Counted from the stretch's first letter, positions 14,077-20,407 are shown. The stretch: DNA of 27,528 bases from Parcubacteria group bacterium GW2011_GWB1_42_6 (GCA_000997475.1 LCEC01000002.1:1-27528), one strand, 5' to 3'. Translations and numbers: made by a program. Notes: a model not told the origin generated them from the sequence alone.

Positions 14077-14138
14077 CTCAACGGCAGAGCAATCGGCTTA
14101 TATCCGATCGGTTCTAGGTTCGAATCCTGGCGCACGCA
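14067..14138 (+). tRNA. tRNA-Ile (anticodon UAU)
   Basis: Full cloverleaf: acceptor GCGTGCG/CGCACGC, D stem GCTC/GAGC, anticodon stem ATCGG/CCGAT with loop CTTATAT, T arm CTAGG-TTCGAAT-CCTGG, discriminator A, no encoded CCA. The anticodon reads TAT, decoding AUA directly. The first 10 nt are also the 3' end of the upstream coding sequence. Confidence 0.93.
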
Positions 14139-14144
14139 CAAAAT

Positions 14145-14226
14145 TAGCTTATCGCATACCTCAAGTCGCCAATCGGAAGGATTAATTTGAATTTGCGATT
14201 AGCTATATGCGACAAGCGATTTACGA
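14145..14226. repeat. Family D palindrome between tRNA genes
   Basis: GCTTATCGCATA pairs with TATGCGACAAGC, and CCAATCGG...GCGATTAGC words lie inside. A related element lies between tRNA-Phe and tRNA-Gly (16935-17003); both contain AATCGGAA, ATTAATT and GAATTT words in the same order. Confidence 0.7.
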
Positions 14227-14230
14227 CCCC

Positions 14231-14307
14231 GGGCGACTAGCTCACTTGGTTAGAGCGCATCGTTGACATCGATGAGGCAAGAGGTTCGACTCCTCTGTCG
14301 CCCACCA
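14231..14307 (+). tRNA. tRNA-Val (anticodon GAC)
   Basis: Acceptor GGGCGAC/GTCGCCC, D stem GCTC/GAGC, anticodon stem CATCG/CGATG with loop TTGACAT, T arm AGAGG-TTCGACT-CCTCT, discriminator A and an encoded CCA. The next coding sequence begins 5 nt after it. Confidence 0.95.
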
Positions 14308-14311
14308 TTGT

Positions 14312-14731
14312 ATGCCCTCAAGAAAAATAAAAGTTTATCTGGCCGGACAAGCAAACGAATACGAAAATAATTGGAAAGAAAAATTTAAAAAAATCGAAGA
14401 ATTTGATTTCCATGATTGGGAATTTGACTCAGATCAAACATCCCCCGATACTTATTTCCCTGACGATTTAAATGGAATCGATAAAGCGGAATTTATGGTT
14501 GCAAATCCCGGCCTCGCTCCTTCGGAGGGCACATGGATTGAAATTGGATATTTTTACGGCCAACATGTAAAACAACCGGGTGATTTTTGTAAAAATTTGA
14601 TAATTATCTGGAAAGAGAACAGAAATCCAAAATGGTCGATTGATTTTGTTAATAAGACGGGCTTTGTGGTTAAAACAGTTGATGAGGCAATCGTAAAACT
14701 CAAGGGAATATCAAATTGCAAAATGAAATAG
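14312..14731 (+). CDS. Nucleoside 2-deoxyribosyltransferase-like protein
   Basis: A 139-residue protein with the small Rossmann-like layout of this family: an opening strand KIKVYLAGQ (family usually YLAGP), then an acidic stretch leading to DLNGIDKAEFMVANPG, and the GTWIEIGYFYG signature, whose Glu would be the catalytic nucleophile. Members remove or exchange the base of deoxynucleosides in salvage, but distant relatives have unknown roles, so the substrate is uncertain. Its ATG follows the CCA end of tRNA-Val by 4 nt and has no ribosome site, so it may be translated from a nearly leaderless RNA released by tRNA 3' processing. A terminator closes it. Confidence 0.75.
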   Translation: MPSRKIKVYLAGQANEYENNWKEKFKKIEEFDFHDWEFDSDQTSPDTYFPDDLNGIDKAEFMVANPGLAPSEGTWIEIGYFYGQHVKQPGDFCKNLIIIWKENRNPKWSIDFVNKTGFVVKTVDEAIVKLKGISNCKMK

Positions 14732-14738
14732 CCTTTCA

Positions 14739-14775
14739 AAAAACACCAAGAAAACTATTGGTGTTTTTATTTTAA
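14739..14775 (+). terminator. Rho-independent terminator
   Basis: AAAAACACCAA and TTGGTGTTTTT form an 11-bp stem around an 8-nt loop, followed by ATTTT. It closes the tRNA/deoxyribosyltransferase unit. Confidence 0.88.
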
Positions 14776-14841
14776 TTGAAATCCGGATCCTGGATTTAAT
14801 CCGGGATGACAAAGGCAGAAGAAGTGAGATAGAATAAAGGT

Positions 14842-15921
14842 ATGGAATTCAAGATAACCGAAAAGAAAGACGAAAAGCGCCTGGATAAATTTTTGAGCCT
14901 TAAATTTCCGGCCCAATCCCGGGCGTTTTTGAAATTCCAAATCAAAGATGGAATTTTTCTGGTTAATAACGAAATCAAGAAACCAAGCTACGAGCTCAAA
15001 GAAAACGACATTATTTCTTTCGACAAAAAAAATATCCAAAATCAGTCAACCGCAAAAATCGAGCCCAACCCGGAAATAAAATTGGATGTGATTCATGAAG
15101 ATGATGACGTGATTGTTTTAAACAAACCCGCCGGAATTTCGGTGCATCCGCGGCAAGACAAACTCGGCCTGCCGCTCGCCAAAGAATCAAAAAATACTTT
15201 GGTGAGCGCGCTACTCGCGCATTATCCGGCGATCGCTTCCGTTGGCGATAATCCCCTGTTGCGCCCCGGCCTTGTGCATCGCTTGGACAAAGACACTTCG
15301 GGCGTGATGATTGTCGCCAAAAATCAAAAAAGTTTTGAATGGCTCAAAAATCAATTCAAGGAAAAGTTGGCCCGGAAAAAATATATCGCTCTCGTTTCGG
15401 GCCGGTCCGAAGAAGACGAAGGTATCATCAGAACATTTTTAACCAGATCGAAATCGGATCCCTCAAAACAAAAAGTAGTGGCAATGGAAGCAGCCATCCT
15501 CCCCTCGTCGAGGGGAGGATTGAGGAGGGGTAATTCAAATTCAGAATTGATTACCTCACCCTACCCTCTCCTTGAAAAGGAGAGGGGGCGGCTCCGTGAA
15601 GCCATAACCGAATACAAAGTCGTCAAAAAATTCAGCGATTTTTCGCTCATAGAAGCTTTCCCGAAGACCGGCCGCCTGCACCAAATCCGCGCTCATTTTG
15701 CTTGGTTGGGAAATCCGGTCGCGGGCGACAAGAAATACAGCGATAAAACCAGGCCGATTCCTCCCGGACTCGAACGCCAATTTTTGCACGCCCAAGAACT
15801 CCAAATAGCCCTGCCTGATTCGCCAAACGGGGAAAAAAAGCGGTTTTACAGCGAATTGCCCGACGATCTTAAGATTGTCCTCGATAACCTTGATAAACCC
15901 GGCCGGGGCTTGAAAGATTAA
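14842..15921 (+). CDS. RluA-family 23S rRNA pseudouridine synthase with in-frame palindromic insertion
   Basis: A 359-residue enzyme converting uridine to pseudouridine in rRNA. Seen: N-terminal S4 RNA-binding domain (about 11-62, RLDKFLSLKF, DGIFLVNN), the domain start VIVLNKPAGISVHP, catalytic motif HRLDKDTSG (146-154, nucleophile Asp149), KKYIALVSG, and the C-terminal GRLHQIRAHF. Between KVVAMEA and ITEYKVVKK lies an extra segment of about 37 residues (217-253, ILPSSRGGLRRG...PLLEKERGRL) encoded by a family A palindrome; relatives go almost directly from one to the other. The frame and all catalytic motifs are intact, so the gene is probably functional with a surface loop. It is RluD-like, but the exact target uridines cannot be assigned. 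Confidence 0.92.
   Translation: MEFKITEKKDEKRLDKFLSLKFPAQSRAFLKFQIKDGIFLVNNEIKKPSYELKENDIISFDKKNIQNQSTAKIEPNPEIKLDVIHEDDDVIVLNKPAGISVHPRQDKLGLPLAKESKNTLVSALLAHYPAIASVGDNPLLRPGLVHRLDKDTSGVMIVAKNQKSFEWLKNQFKEKLARKKYIALVSGRSEEDEGIIRTFLTRSKSDPSKQKVVAMEAAILPSSRGGLRRGNSNSELITSPYPLLEKERGRLREAITEYKVVKKFSDFSLIEAFPKTGRLHQIRAHFAWLGNPVAGDKKYSDKTRPIPPGLERQFLHAQELQIALPDSPNGEKKRFYSELPDDLKIVLDNLDKPGRGLKD
15490..15600. repeat. Family A palindromic element inside the pseudouridine synthase gene
   Basis: Two hairpins: ATCCTCCCCTC / GAGGGGAGGAT (15496-15520) and CTCTCCTT / AAAGGAGAG (15567-15585), joined by TAATTCAAATTCAGAATTG. CTCACCCTACCCTCTCC is the same word as in the intergenic copy at 22020. About 111 nt, a multiple of three, with no stop in the reading frame. 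Confidence 0.88.
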
Positions 15922-15966
15922 GAAATTGATGATAAGATATATTCATAATAAAAACAGCCTAAATTC

Positions 15967-16338
15967 ATGCAAATCATCCAAGACCAGCTCAAGACCGATC
16001 TTCCCGAAATCAGGCCGGGGCAAACCGTCCGGGTTTTTCAGAAAGTAAAGGAAGGCAACAAAGAAAGAATCCAGCAATTTGAAGGACTTGTGATCGCCCA
16101 AAAGCACGGCCGCGGAATCAGCGGCACTTTTACCGTCCGCAAAGTTTCGGATAGAATCGGCGTGGAAAGAACCTATCCTCTGCATTCGCCCGCCATTCAA
16201 AAAGTCCAGATTATGAAGACCTCAAAAGTCCGCCGAAGCAAGCTTTATTACATGCGCGAACGCTTTGGCAAAAAAGCCAGAATGAAAAATAGGGCGAATA
16301 TCGCGGTTCCGGAAGAGAAGAAGACAAAAGAAGAATAA
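15967..16338 (+). CDS. rplS: 50S ribosomal protein L19
   Basis: A 123-residue bL19 with its hallmark segments: IRPGQTVRVFQKVKEGNKER, IQQFEGLVIAQKHG, ISGTFTVRKVSDRIGVERTYPLHSP and KVRRSKLYYMRERFGKKAR. L19 sits at the subunit interface of the ribosome. Length is typical plus a short acidic/lysine tail (PEEKKTKEE) often seen in CPR ribosomal proteins. ATG 15967 lies 45 nt after the pseudouridine synthase stop with no terminator between, so co-transcription is likely. No Shine-Dalgarno is obvious. No trmD or rpsP gene, the usual partners, is adjacent. Confidence 0.96.
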   Translation: MQIIQDQLKTDLPEIRPGQTVRVFQKVKEGNKERIQQFEGLVIAQKHGRGISGTFTVRKVSDRIGVERTYPLHSPAIQKVQIMKTSKVRRSKLYYMRERFGKKARMKNRANIAVPEEKKTKEE

Positions 16339-16342
16339 ATAT

Positions 16343-16430
16343 CCCTGCAAAATTACGAATTTATTACGAAAATACAAAAAGGATTTTATTTCCCCTCCTT
16401 TAGGAGGGGTTGGGGGAGATTTTTTCCTTA
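16343..16430. repeat. Half family B element joined to a family A element
   Basis: ATCCCTGCAAAATTACGAAT and ATTACGAAAATAC (16341-16375) match the left arm of family B with no right arm; it is followed directly by the family A hairpin CCCCTCCTTTAGGAGGGG with its usual TTGGGGGAGATTTTTTCC tail. This suggests that one element replaced or interrupted the other. Confidence 0.7.
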
Positions 16431-16458
16431 GAAAAAATAAATGTAAATTCACAACCAC

Positions 16459-16543
16459 GCGCGGGTGCTGTAATTGGTAGCCAGGCCAGCTTGAGGTGCT
16501 GGTGCCGCAAGGCGTGGAGGTTCGAGTCCTCTCCCGCGCACCA
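16459..16543 (+). tRNA. tRNA-Leu (anticodon GAG)
   Basis: Class II tRNA: acceptor GCGCGGG/CCCGCGC, short D stem CTG/CAG with AATTGGTAG loop, anticodon stem CCAGC/GCTGG with loop TTGAGGT, long variable arm TGCC-GCAA-GGCG, T arm with loop TTCGAGT, and encoded CCA. Confidence 0.93.
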
Positions 16544-16661
16544 GAACCTTTCGCCAAAGCTTCAGATGGCGAAGCAAAAGAGATTTTAATTATACGTTGC
16601 GCATCTGGTCTTCCGTAGCTTTAGCGAAGGAGATTTCTCCCGCGCACACCATTGGGGTTTC
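16544..16661. mobile_element. Spacer flanked by a duplicated tRNA-Leu 3' end
   Basis: TCTCCCGCGCAC, the 3' part of tRNA-Leu at 16530-16541, is repeated at 16636-16647 and followed there by ACCA. The 94 nt between the copies contain foldback words (TTCGCCAAAGCTTC...GGCGAAGC and AGCTTTAGCGAAGGAG). The arrangement resembles a small insertion that used the tRNA end as target, or a tandem duplication remnant. No gene is seen. Confidence 0.5.
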
Positions 16662-16733
16662 GGACGGTTAGCTCAGTGGTAGAGCGACTCGTTTACACCG
16701 AGTAGGCCGTAGGCTCAATCCCTACACCGTCCA
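16662..16733 (+). tRNA. tRNA-Val (anticodon UAC)
   Basis: Acceptor GGACGGT/ACCGTCC, D stem GCTC/GAGC, anticodon stem ACTCG/CGAGT with loop TTTACAC, T stem GTAGG/CCTAC, discriminator A, no encoded CCA. The T loop is CTCAATC, with C where the nearly universal T54 is expected. Confidence 0.9.
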
Positions 16734-16739
16734 CTCTAC

Positions 16740-16815
16740 ATATTTTTCTCCCTTTCAAAAAGGGAGATTACCTGTCTTTCCGTAGCTCGAAAGGGCGAAG
16801 GAGGAAGAGGGATTT
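16740..16815. repeat. Family A element between tRNA-Val and tRNA-Phe
   Basis: CTCCCTTTCAAAAAGGGAG forms the hairpin, followed by a TTCCGTAGCTCGAAAGGGCGAAGGAGG segment-type block and GGATTTTATAGATAG, which matches words in the copies at 1545 and 21505. Confidence 0.65.
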
Positions 16816-16856
16816 TATAGATAGTTTCATCAATATTTGTTTCGAATTTAACATCT

Positions 16857-16929
16857 GCCGGGGTAGCCAAGGTGGTCACGGCGGTGGTCTGAAAAACCAT
16901 AGATTGCAGTTCGACTCTGCACCCCGGCA
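16857..16929 (+). tRNA. tRNA-Phe (anticodon GAA)
   Basis: Acceptor GCCGGGG/CCCCGGC, D stem GCC/GGC with a large loop, anticodon stem GTGGT/ACCAT with loop CTGAAAA, T arm TGCAG-TTCGACT-CTGCA, discriminator A, no encoded CCA. Confidence 0.88.
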
Positions 16930-16934
16930 CATAC

Positions 16935-17003
16935 AAATAGCATCTCGCAAGTCGCATATCGCTAATCGGAAAAATTAATTGAATTTACGATAAGCGATAA
17001 GCC
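16935..17003. repeat. Family D palindrome between tRNA-Phe and tRNA-Gly
   Basis: TCGCATATCGCTAATCGG on the left is broadly complementary to the CGATAAGCGATAAGC on the right, across an AATTAATTGAATTT centre. Related to the element at 14145-14226. Confidence 0.65.
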
Positions 17004-17024
17004 ATTGTCCGACTGGCGAAACCG

Positions 17025-17095
17025 GCGGGTATGGTATATCGGTATTACGCGACCTTGCCAAGGTCGATAGACGGGTTCGACTCCCGTTACCCGCT
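17025..17095 (+). tRNA. tRNA-Gly (anticodon GCC)
   Basis: Acceptor GCGGGTA/TACCCGC, D stem GTA/TAC, anticodon stem CGACC/GGTCG with loop TTGCCAA, T arm ACGGG-TTCGACT-CCCGT, discriminator T, no encoded CCA. A terminator follows within 10 nt. Confidence 0.92.
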
Positions 17096-17102
17096 CCCCT
17101 TT

Positions 17103-17138
17103 AAAAACCCGCCCGTTTGGGCGGGTTTTTGTTTTAAT
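17103..17138 (+). terminator. Rho-independent terminator of the tRNA cluster
   Basis: AAAAACCCGCCC and GGGCGGGTTTTT form a 12-bp stem with a GTTT loop, followed by GTTTT. Confidence 0.92.
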
Positions 17139-17180
17139 AAAAAAACCGCAAACTTTTTTAGTCCGCGGTTTTGGTTTTTT
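17139..17180 (-). terminator. Terminator of the 17192-18592 gene (works in both directions)
   Basis: AAAACCGC (17142-17149) and GCGGTTTT (17165-17172) pair around a 15-nt loop with A/T runs on both sides. It lies 12 nt beyond the stop of the secreted protein gene. Confidence 0.75.
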
Positions 17181-17191
17181 GATGGCTCGGA

Positions 17192-18592
17192 TCATTTCAC
17201 CAGAGTCATCTTAATTTTTCTTGTTTCATTCCCCTGCCGGATCACACAAAAGTATGTTCCGGAAGAGAAACTCTTTGCATTCCAGACCAGAGAGTGCCGG
17301 CCCGCGGATTGAAATCCGCTGGCGAGTGTGGCAACTTTCTGTCCGGATACATTGAACACATCGACCATTGTTTCTCCCGCTTTGGGCAGAGAGAAATCGA
17401 TCGTGGTGGAAGGATTAAAGGGGTTGGGGTGATTGGAGGATGAGAAAGCAATAGGCAGATCTTCTTTGATGAAAGTCTGAATTGAAGCTTTCCCCGGAAT
17501 CCAGGTGGATTCAATCCGGTATTCCAATCTCGGATCCGGAATTTGAAATTCCACTTTTCCATTATCAACCCACTTGGTATCTTGCCAGATTTTTCCATCC
17601 GGCAGATAGGCCATCACATTCACCGCGTGGCCTTCGGTCGAAACTACCATCCGGTTGCCTTCGATTTTGGATTCAAAAGGCATGTTACGGACGATTGTTG
17701 GGCCGGCGGGTTTGGCAAGATAGTGATTTGAGTTCATTTGAAAAATGTCTCGATAAGTCAGACTCATCATCTGACCAATCCCCAGCCCCTGAACGATAGG
17801 ATCATTTGGGTTGTGAACCCAAATATTTATCAACCACCAAGAAATAAGATCAAGATTAGAGAAAAGGACGATTCCACGCCCGAAATTGACCCCGCTTTGC
17901 GTGTATCTTCCTTTGACATCATCGTCATTCAAATTCTCGCTATAAAATGCCATTTCCCTTACATCTTTTTCATCGACTTGGCTATCTCCGTTTACATCCC
18001 CCCTTTTTCCATCTGTCTTGATGATATTCTTGGAAAGATTGAAGGAATATTTCTTCTTTTCTTCATCTATCACTTTGACTGAACAGTCAAAGTGGACAAA
18101 ATCATGGCCCGGATTATAAGTCAGGCTGGTGTTAAAAAAGGAAAATATTTGATTACAGACTTTAAAGAGATCGACATTTTTTCCTGAATCTGAAGCGAAT
18201 TTATAGAGGTATCTTTCCTTATTCAAGGAATCCGTCTCTCTTTTAAGAAAGATATGCCCTTTCCCCGTTTCTTCCTGAAAAAAATATTCTTTCTCCTTAT
18301 CTTCTCTCAAAACTTCAGATCCTCTTGCTGTCCACCACCAAAGTTCAAATGTAAGTCCTGATGGGCAAGAAGTTGTTGTCTCAACAGACAAAACCGAAAA
18401 GCCTTTGAATCCGGCTTTTTCGGTTTTGTTTTGGACAAGAGAGAACGTTATATCCTCTCCTGGAAGAACATAAACATTATTATTTCCACCTCTGGTGAAG
18501 CGGAATTCATACAAATCATCAGCATTTACTGCAGTCGAGAAAAGAATCAACGGAATCAAGATGCACAAAACGACAAAGAGAATCTTTTTCAT
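17192..18592 (-). CDS. Secreted protein with dockerin-like repeat and T9SS-like C-terminal sorting domain
   Basis: A 466-residue protein. Seen in order: signal peptide (KKILFVVLCILIPLILFSTAVNA, cleavage before DD), a large unfamiliar ectodomain, a calcium-binding EF-hand/dockerin-type loop GDVNGDSQVDEKD near residue 200, and a C-terminal domain of about 80 residues with HPNPFNPSTTI, FSLPKAGE, VFNVSGQKVATLASG, AGRHSLVWNAKSFSSGTYF and a final KIKMTLVK. That domain matches the type IX secretion C-terminal signal (Por secretion tail) of Bacteroidetes-group bacteria. ATG 18592 is chosen because GGGAG precedes it by 8 nt; the TTG two codons upstream is less likely. Own promoter, conserved leader and terminator. 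The central region is not related to that of the other CTD protein. Confidence 0.85.
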   Translation of the reverse strand: MKKILFVVLCILIPLILFSTAVNADDLYEFRFTRGGNNNVYVLPGEDITFSLVQNKTEKAGFKGFSVLSVETTTSCPSGLTFELWWWTARGSEVLREDKEKEYFFQEETGKGHIFLKRETDSLNKERYLYKFASDSGKNVDLFKVCNQIFSFFNTSLTYNPGHDFVHFDCSVKVIDEEKKKYSFNLSKNIIKTDGKRGDVNGDSQVDEKDVREMAFYSENLNDDDVKGRYTQSGVNFGRGIVLFSNLDLISWWLINIWVHNPNDPIVQGLGIGQMMSLTYRDIFQMNSNHYLAKPAGPTIVRNMPFESKIEGNRMVVSTEGHAVNVMAYLPDGKIWQDTKWVDNGKVEFQIPDPRLEYRIESTWIPGKASIQTFIKEDLPIAFSSSNHPNPFNPSTTIDFSLPKAGETMVDVFNVSGQKVATLASGFQSAGRHSLVWNAKSFSSGTYFCVIRQGNETRKIKMTLVK

Positions 18593-18664
18593 GTCCAACT
18601 CCCTTCAAAAAGTGTTTTATTGTGAGAGAACTTCCCAAAATACGCTTATTTCAGGTGATTCTGT

Positions 18665-18693
18665 ATTATATCATAATCCAATACCAAAGTCAA
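18665..18693 (-). promoter_or_regulatory. Sigma-70 promoter of the dockerin/CTD gene
   Basis: TTGACT, 17-nt spacer, TATAAT on the minus strand. The leader (about 18593-18658) contains AATAAGCGTATTTTGGGAAG at 18631-18650, identical to the leader of the other CTD gene. Confidence 0.9.
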
Positions 18694-18723
18694 GATCTGG
18701 CGGTTCGGGCGCGAATTGTATTA
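18694..18723 (-). promoter_or_regulatory. Conserved box upstream of promoter, copy 1
   Basis: On the minus strand TAATACAATTCGCGCCCGAA, then CCGCCAGATC, touches the -35. Near copies lie at 20323-20352 and 21457-21486, always immediately upstream of the -35. It may be an operator, UP-like element or repeat boundary. Confidence 0.65.
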
Positions 18724-18755
18724 AAAAACCGCCCTTTAAAATTTAGGGCGGTTTT
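18723..18755 (-). terminator. Terminator of the 18786-20216 membrane protein gene
   Basis: AAAACCGCCC and GGGCGGTTTT form a 10-bp stem around an AT-rich 11-nt loop, followed on the minus strand by more T. Confidence 0.85.
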
Positions 18756-18785
18756 GGTTATTCAATAAATCACAATGAGCAGAAG

Positions 18786-20216
18786 CTAATGCGCAAAAGG
18801 TTTGCACACCGCCGCTTTGGCTCGCCAAAAGCTCACATGGAATTTCTGGACGACCCGGTCGCCAAAATTGAGAGGCGCCGGAATCTCGTTCAGATCCACC
18901 GCCGGCTTGGCATGTTTAATGCCGAGATTATCGGAAAGCCACACTTTCCTCTTTTCCAGACGAGCCAGCATGGCTTCCTCTTCCCAAATTTCCTCTGCCC
19001 GGCGAGCAGCCGCGACTTTCGCGCTTCTCTTCCTCATTCTCGATGCTCGCGCTGTCCTTCTCGCTTCTGCCGCGGCCACTCTTGCCGGAGCATTTTTTTT
19101 CAAAACATACATAGCAAGAGATGTCGCCGCGGCTGTCAACAATCCGAGAACAAGACCGACGAAAATCCGCGTCATTAAGAATTCTGATCTGGGGACAATC
19201 AGTCTAATCACAAGATAAATAAGTCCGCCGGCCAGAACGACATAGAGCGGGTTGATAGAAATATAGACAAGCCCGTTTTTTCCCATATCGCGATCTTTGA
19301 TGGACCACAACTGATGAATAAAAACATCATCAAGAACCCAACATTCGTCGCGTTGATCGCCTGGGTATGACGAATAGAAAAATTTCCGAATCCTTTCGCT
19401 CCATTTTCGAGAGCCTTTCGCGGCTCTCATCATCTCACTAAAGATTGGCTTGGGCCTGTATCCGATAAAGAGAAGAACCGCGCTGGCAATCAGAATGTAC
19501 AGGACATGGATCGCCCGGGCGACTCCGATCCCCATATAGCGGACTGGCTTAGCGGCATATTTAATCACGTAGCCAGCCGCGAGAACCACCAGAAAAGCCA
19601 GACCCACCGGAATTTTCGGAATGGAAATGAGTTTCCGTTTCCGATAATCGCACTGATCCCGAGGCTCCGTTGAATAGAGCCAGTTGGCCCATTGCCACAT
19701 CAGCTTGCCAAACCGAGTCTCCGGCTTTTTGGCAAAAAGCTCCGCCGGAACGTCGAATTCGACAACACAAGAAGCAACAAATGATCCGGACCAAGAGATA
19801 AGTGGATTGTAGTCAGTATAAGCAGCATCCCAATTGATATCCTGTTCGAAAAGACCGCCTCCTCGAACAGAAAGCTGATTTCTCGCTAACTCCCCAGCCG
19901 ATTTATCATAATCCTTCACAGCAACCACCATCAGGCGATGATGGCCGGGGGAAAGAATTTGAAGGAAATGAATGGCTTCGGAAACTTTACAGATGTATCT
20001 CCGGCCATTATTCCTGTCAAACATCGCATCCATCTCCCCCTGATCTTGTTCGAAGAAGATCAGATACTGCGGATTCTTTTCGATAGCTTCGGGTGAGAGA
20101 AACCATCTCACGGGAACCGTCGCGTCATCGAGTTCTCTTTTGCCTCCGTTAAGGACCAGTTTAATATTCGGCCCCTCCTCGGCAGCAGTCTCCAATTTAA
20201 GCTCTTCCTGGCTCAT
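18786..20216 (-). CDS. Hypothetical multi-pass membrane protein
   Basis: A 476-residue protein. The N-terminal 195 residues are soluble and acidic (SQEELKLETAAEEGPN, later DNA-unrelated beta-type sequence with GHHRLMVVAVKDYD). Membrane helices follow at about residues 203-222, 238-258 (IHVLYILIASAVLLFIGY), 322-342 and 350-372. The last 100 residues are strongly charged, with an Ala/Arg-rich helix (RVAAAEARRTARASRMRKRSAKV pattern) that could be a coiled coil or nucleic-acid/lipid contact. ATG 20216 is preferred because GAGGAGGAG lies 8-10 nt upstream; the reading frame extends 26 codons further up with no ribosome site and runs into the promoter. Own consensus promoter and terminator, between the two CTD-protein genes. 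Family not recognised; envelope role is only inferred from context. Confidence 0.78.
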   Translation of the reverse strand: MSQEELKLETAAEEGPNIKLVLNGGKRELDDATVPVRWFLSPEAIEKNPQYLIFFEQDQGEMDAMFDRNNGRRYICKVSEAIHFLQILSPGHHRLMVVAVKDYDKSAGELARNQLSVRGGGLFEQDINWDAAYTDYNPLISWSGSFVASCVVEFDVPAELFAKKPETRFGKLMWQWANWLYSTEPRDQCDYRKRKLISIPKIPVGLAFLVVLAAGYVIKYAAKPVRYMGIGVARAIHVLYILIASAVLLFIGYRPKPIFSEMMRAAKGSRKWSERIRKFFYSSYPGDQRDECWVLDDVFIHQLWSIKDRDMGKNGLVYISINPLYVVLAGGLIYLVIRLIVPRSEFLMTRIFVGLVLGLLTAAATSLAMYVLKKNAPARVAAAEARRTARASRMRKRSAKVAAARRAEEIWEEEAMLARLEKRKVWLSDNLGIKHAKPAVDLNEIPAPLNFGDRVVQKFHVSFWRAKAAVCKPFAH

Positions 20217-20292
20217 AACAGCTCTCCTCCTCTGATTTGGGTGAATTTTGAGTGAATTTATTGAATATTTTGTTGTATAGAGTACTAAATAC

Positions 20293-20322
20293 ATTATAAT
20301 ATGTAATATGATCTAATGTCAA
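20293..20322 (-). promoter_or_regulatory. Sigma-70 promoter of the membrane protein gene
   Basis: TTGACA, 18-nt spacer, TATAAT on the minus strand: both hexamers are perfect consensus. The leader is about 70 nt and differs from the leaders of the two CTD genes. Confidence 0.88.
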
Positions 20323-20352
20323 GATATGAAGGTTCGGGCGTGAATTGTATTA
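20323..20352 (-). promoter_or_regulatory. Conserved box upstream of promoter, copy 2
   Basis: Minus strand TAATACAATTCACGCCCGAA, then CCTTCATATC, directly upstream of the -35; 25 of 30 positions match copy 1. Confidence 0.65.
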
Positions 20353-20388
20353 AAAAACCGCGTCCTTGGTTTTCCAAGACGCGGTTTT
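20352..20388 (-). terminator. Terminator of the 20408-21349 secreted protein gene
   Basis: AAAACCGCGT and ACGCGGTTTT, extended by CTTGG/CCAAG with one bulge and a TTTT loop; T-run on the minus strand. Confidence 0.88.
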
Positions 20389-20407
20389 GAGTTTTCGATG
20401 GCTCGGA

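Noticed and set aside
13956..14141. Minus-strand frame starting MCVRQDSNLEPIGYKPIALP
   Set aside because: This is the familiar false protein made by translating the antisense strand of a tRNA gene.
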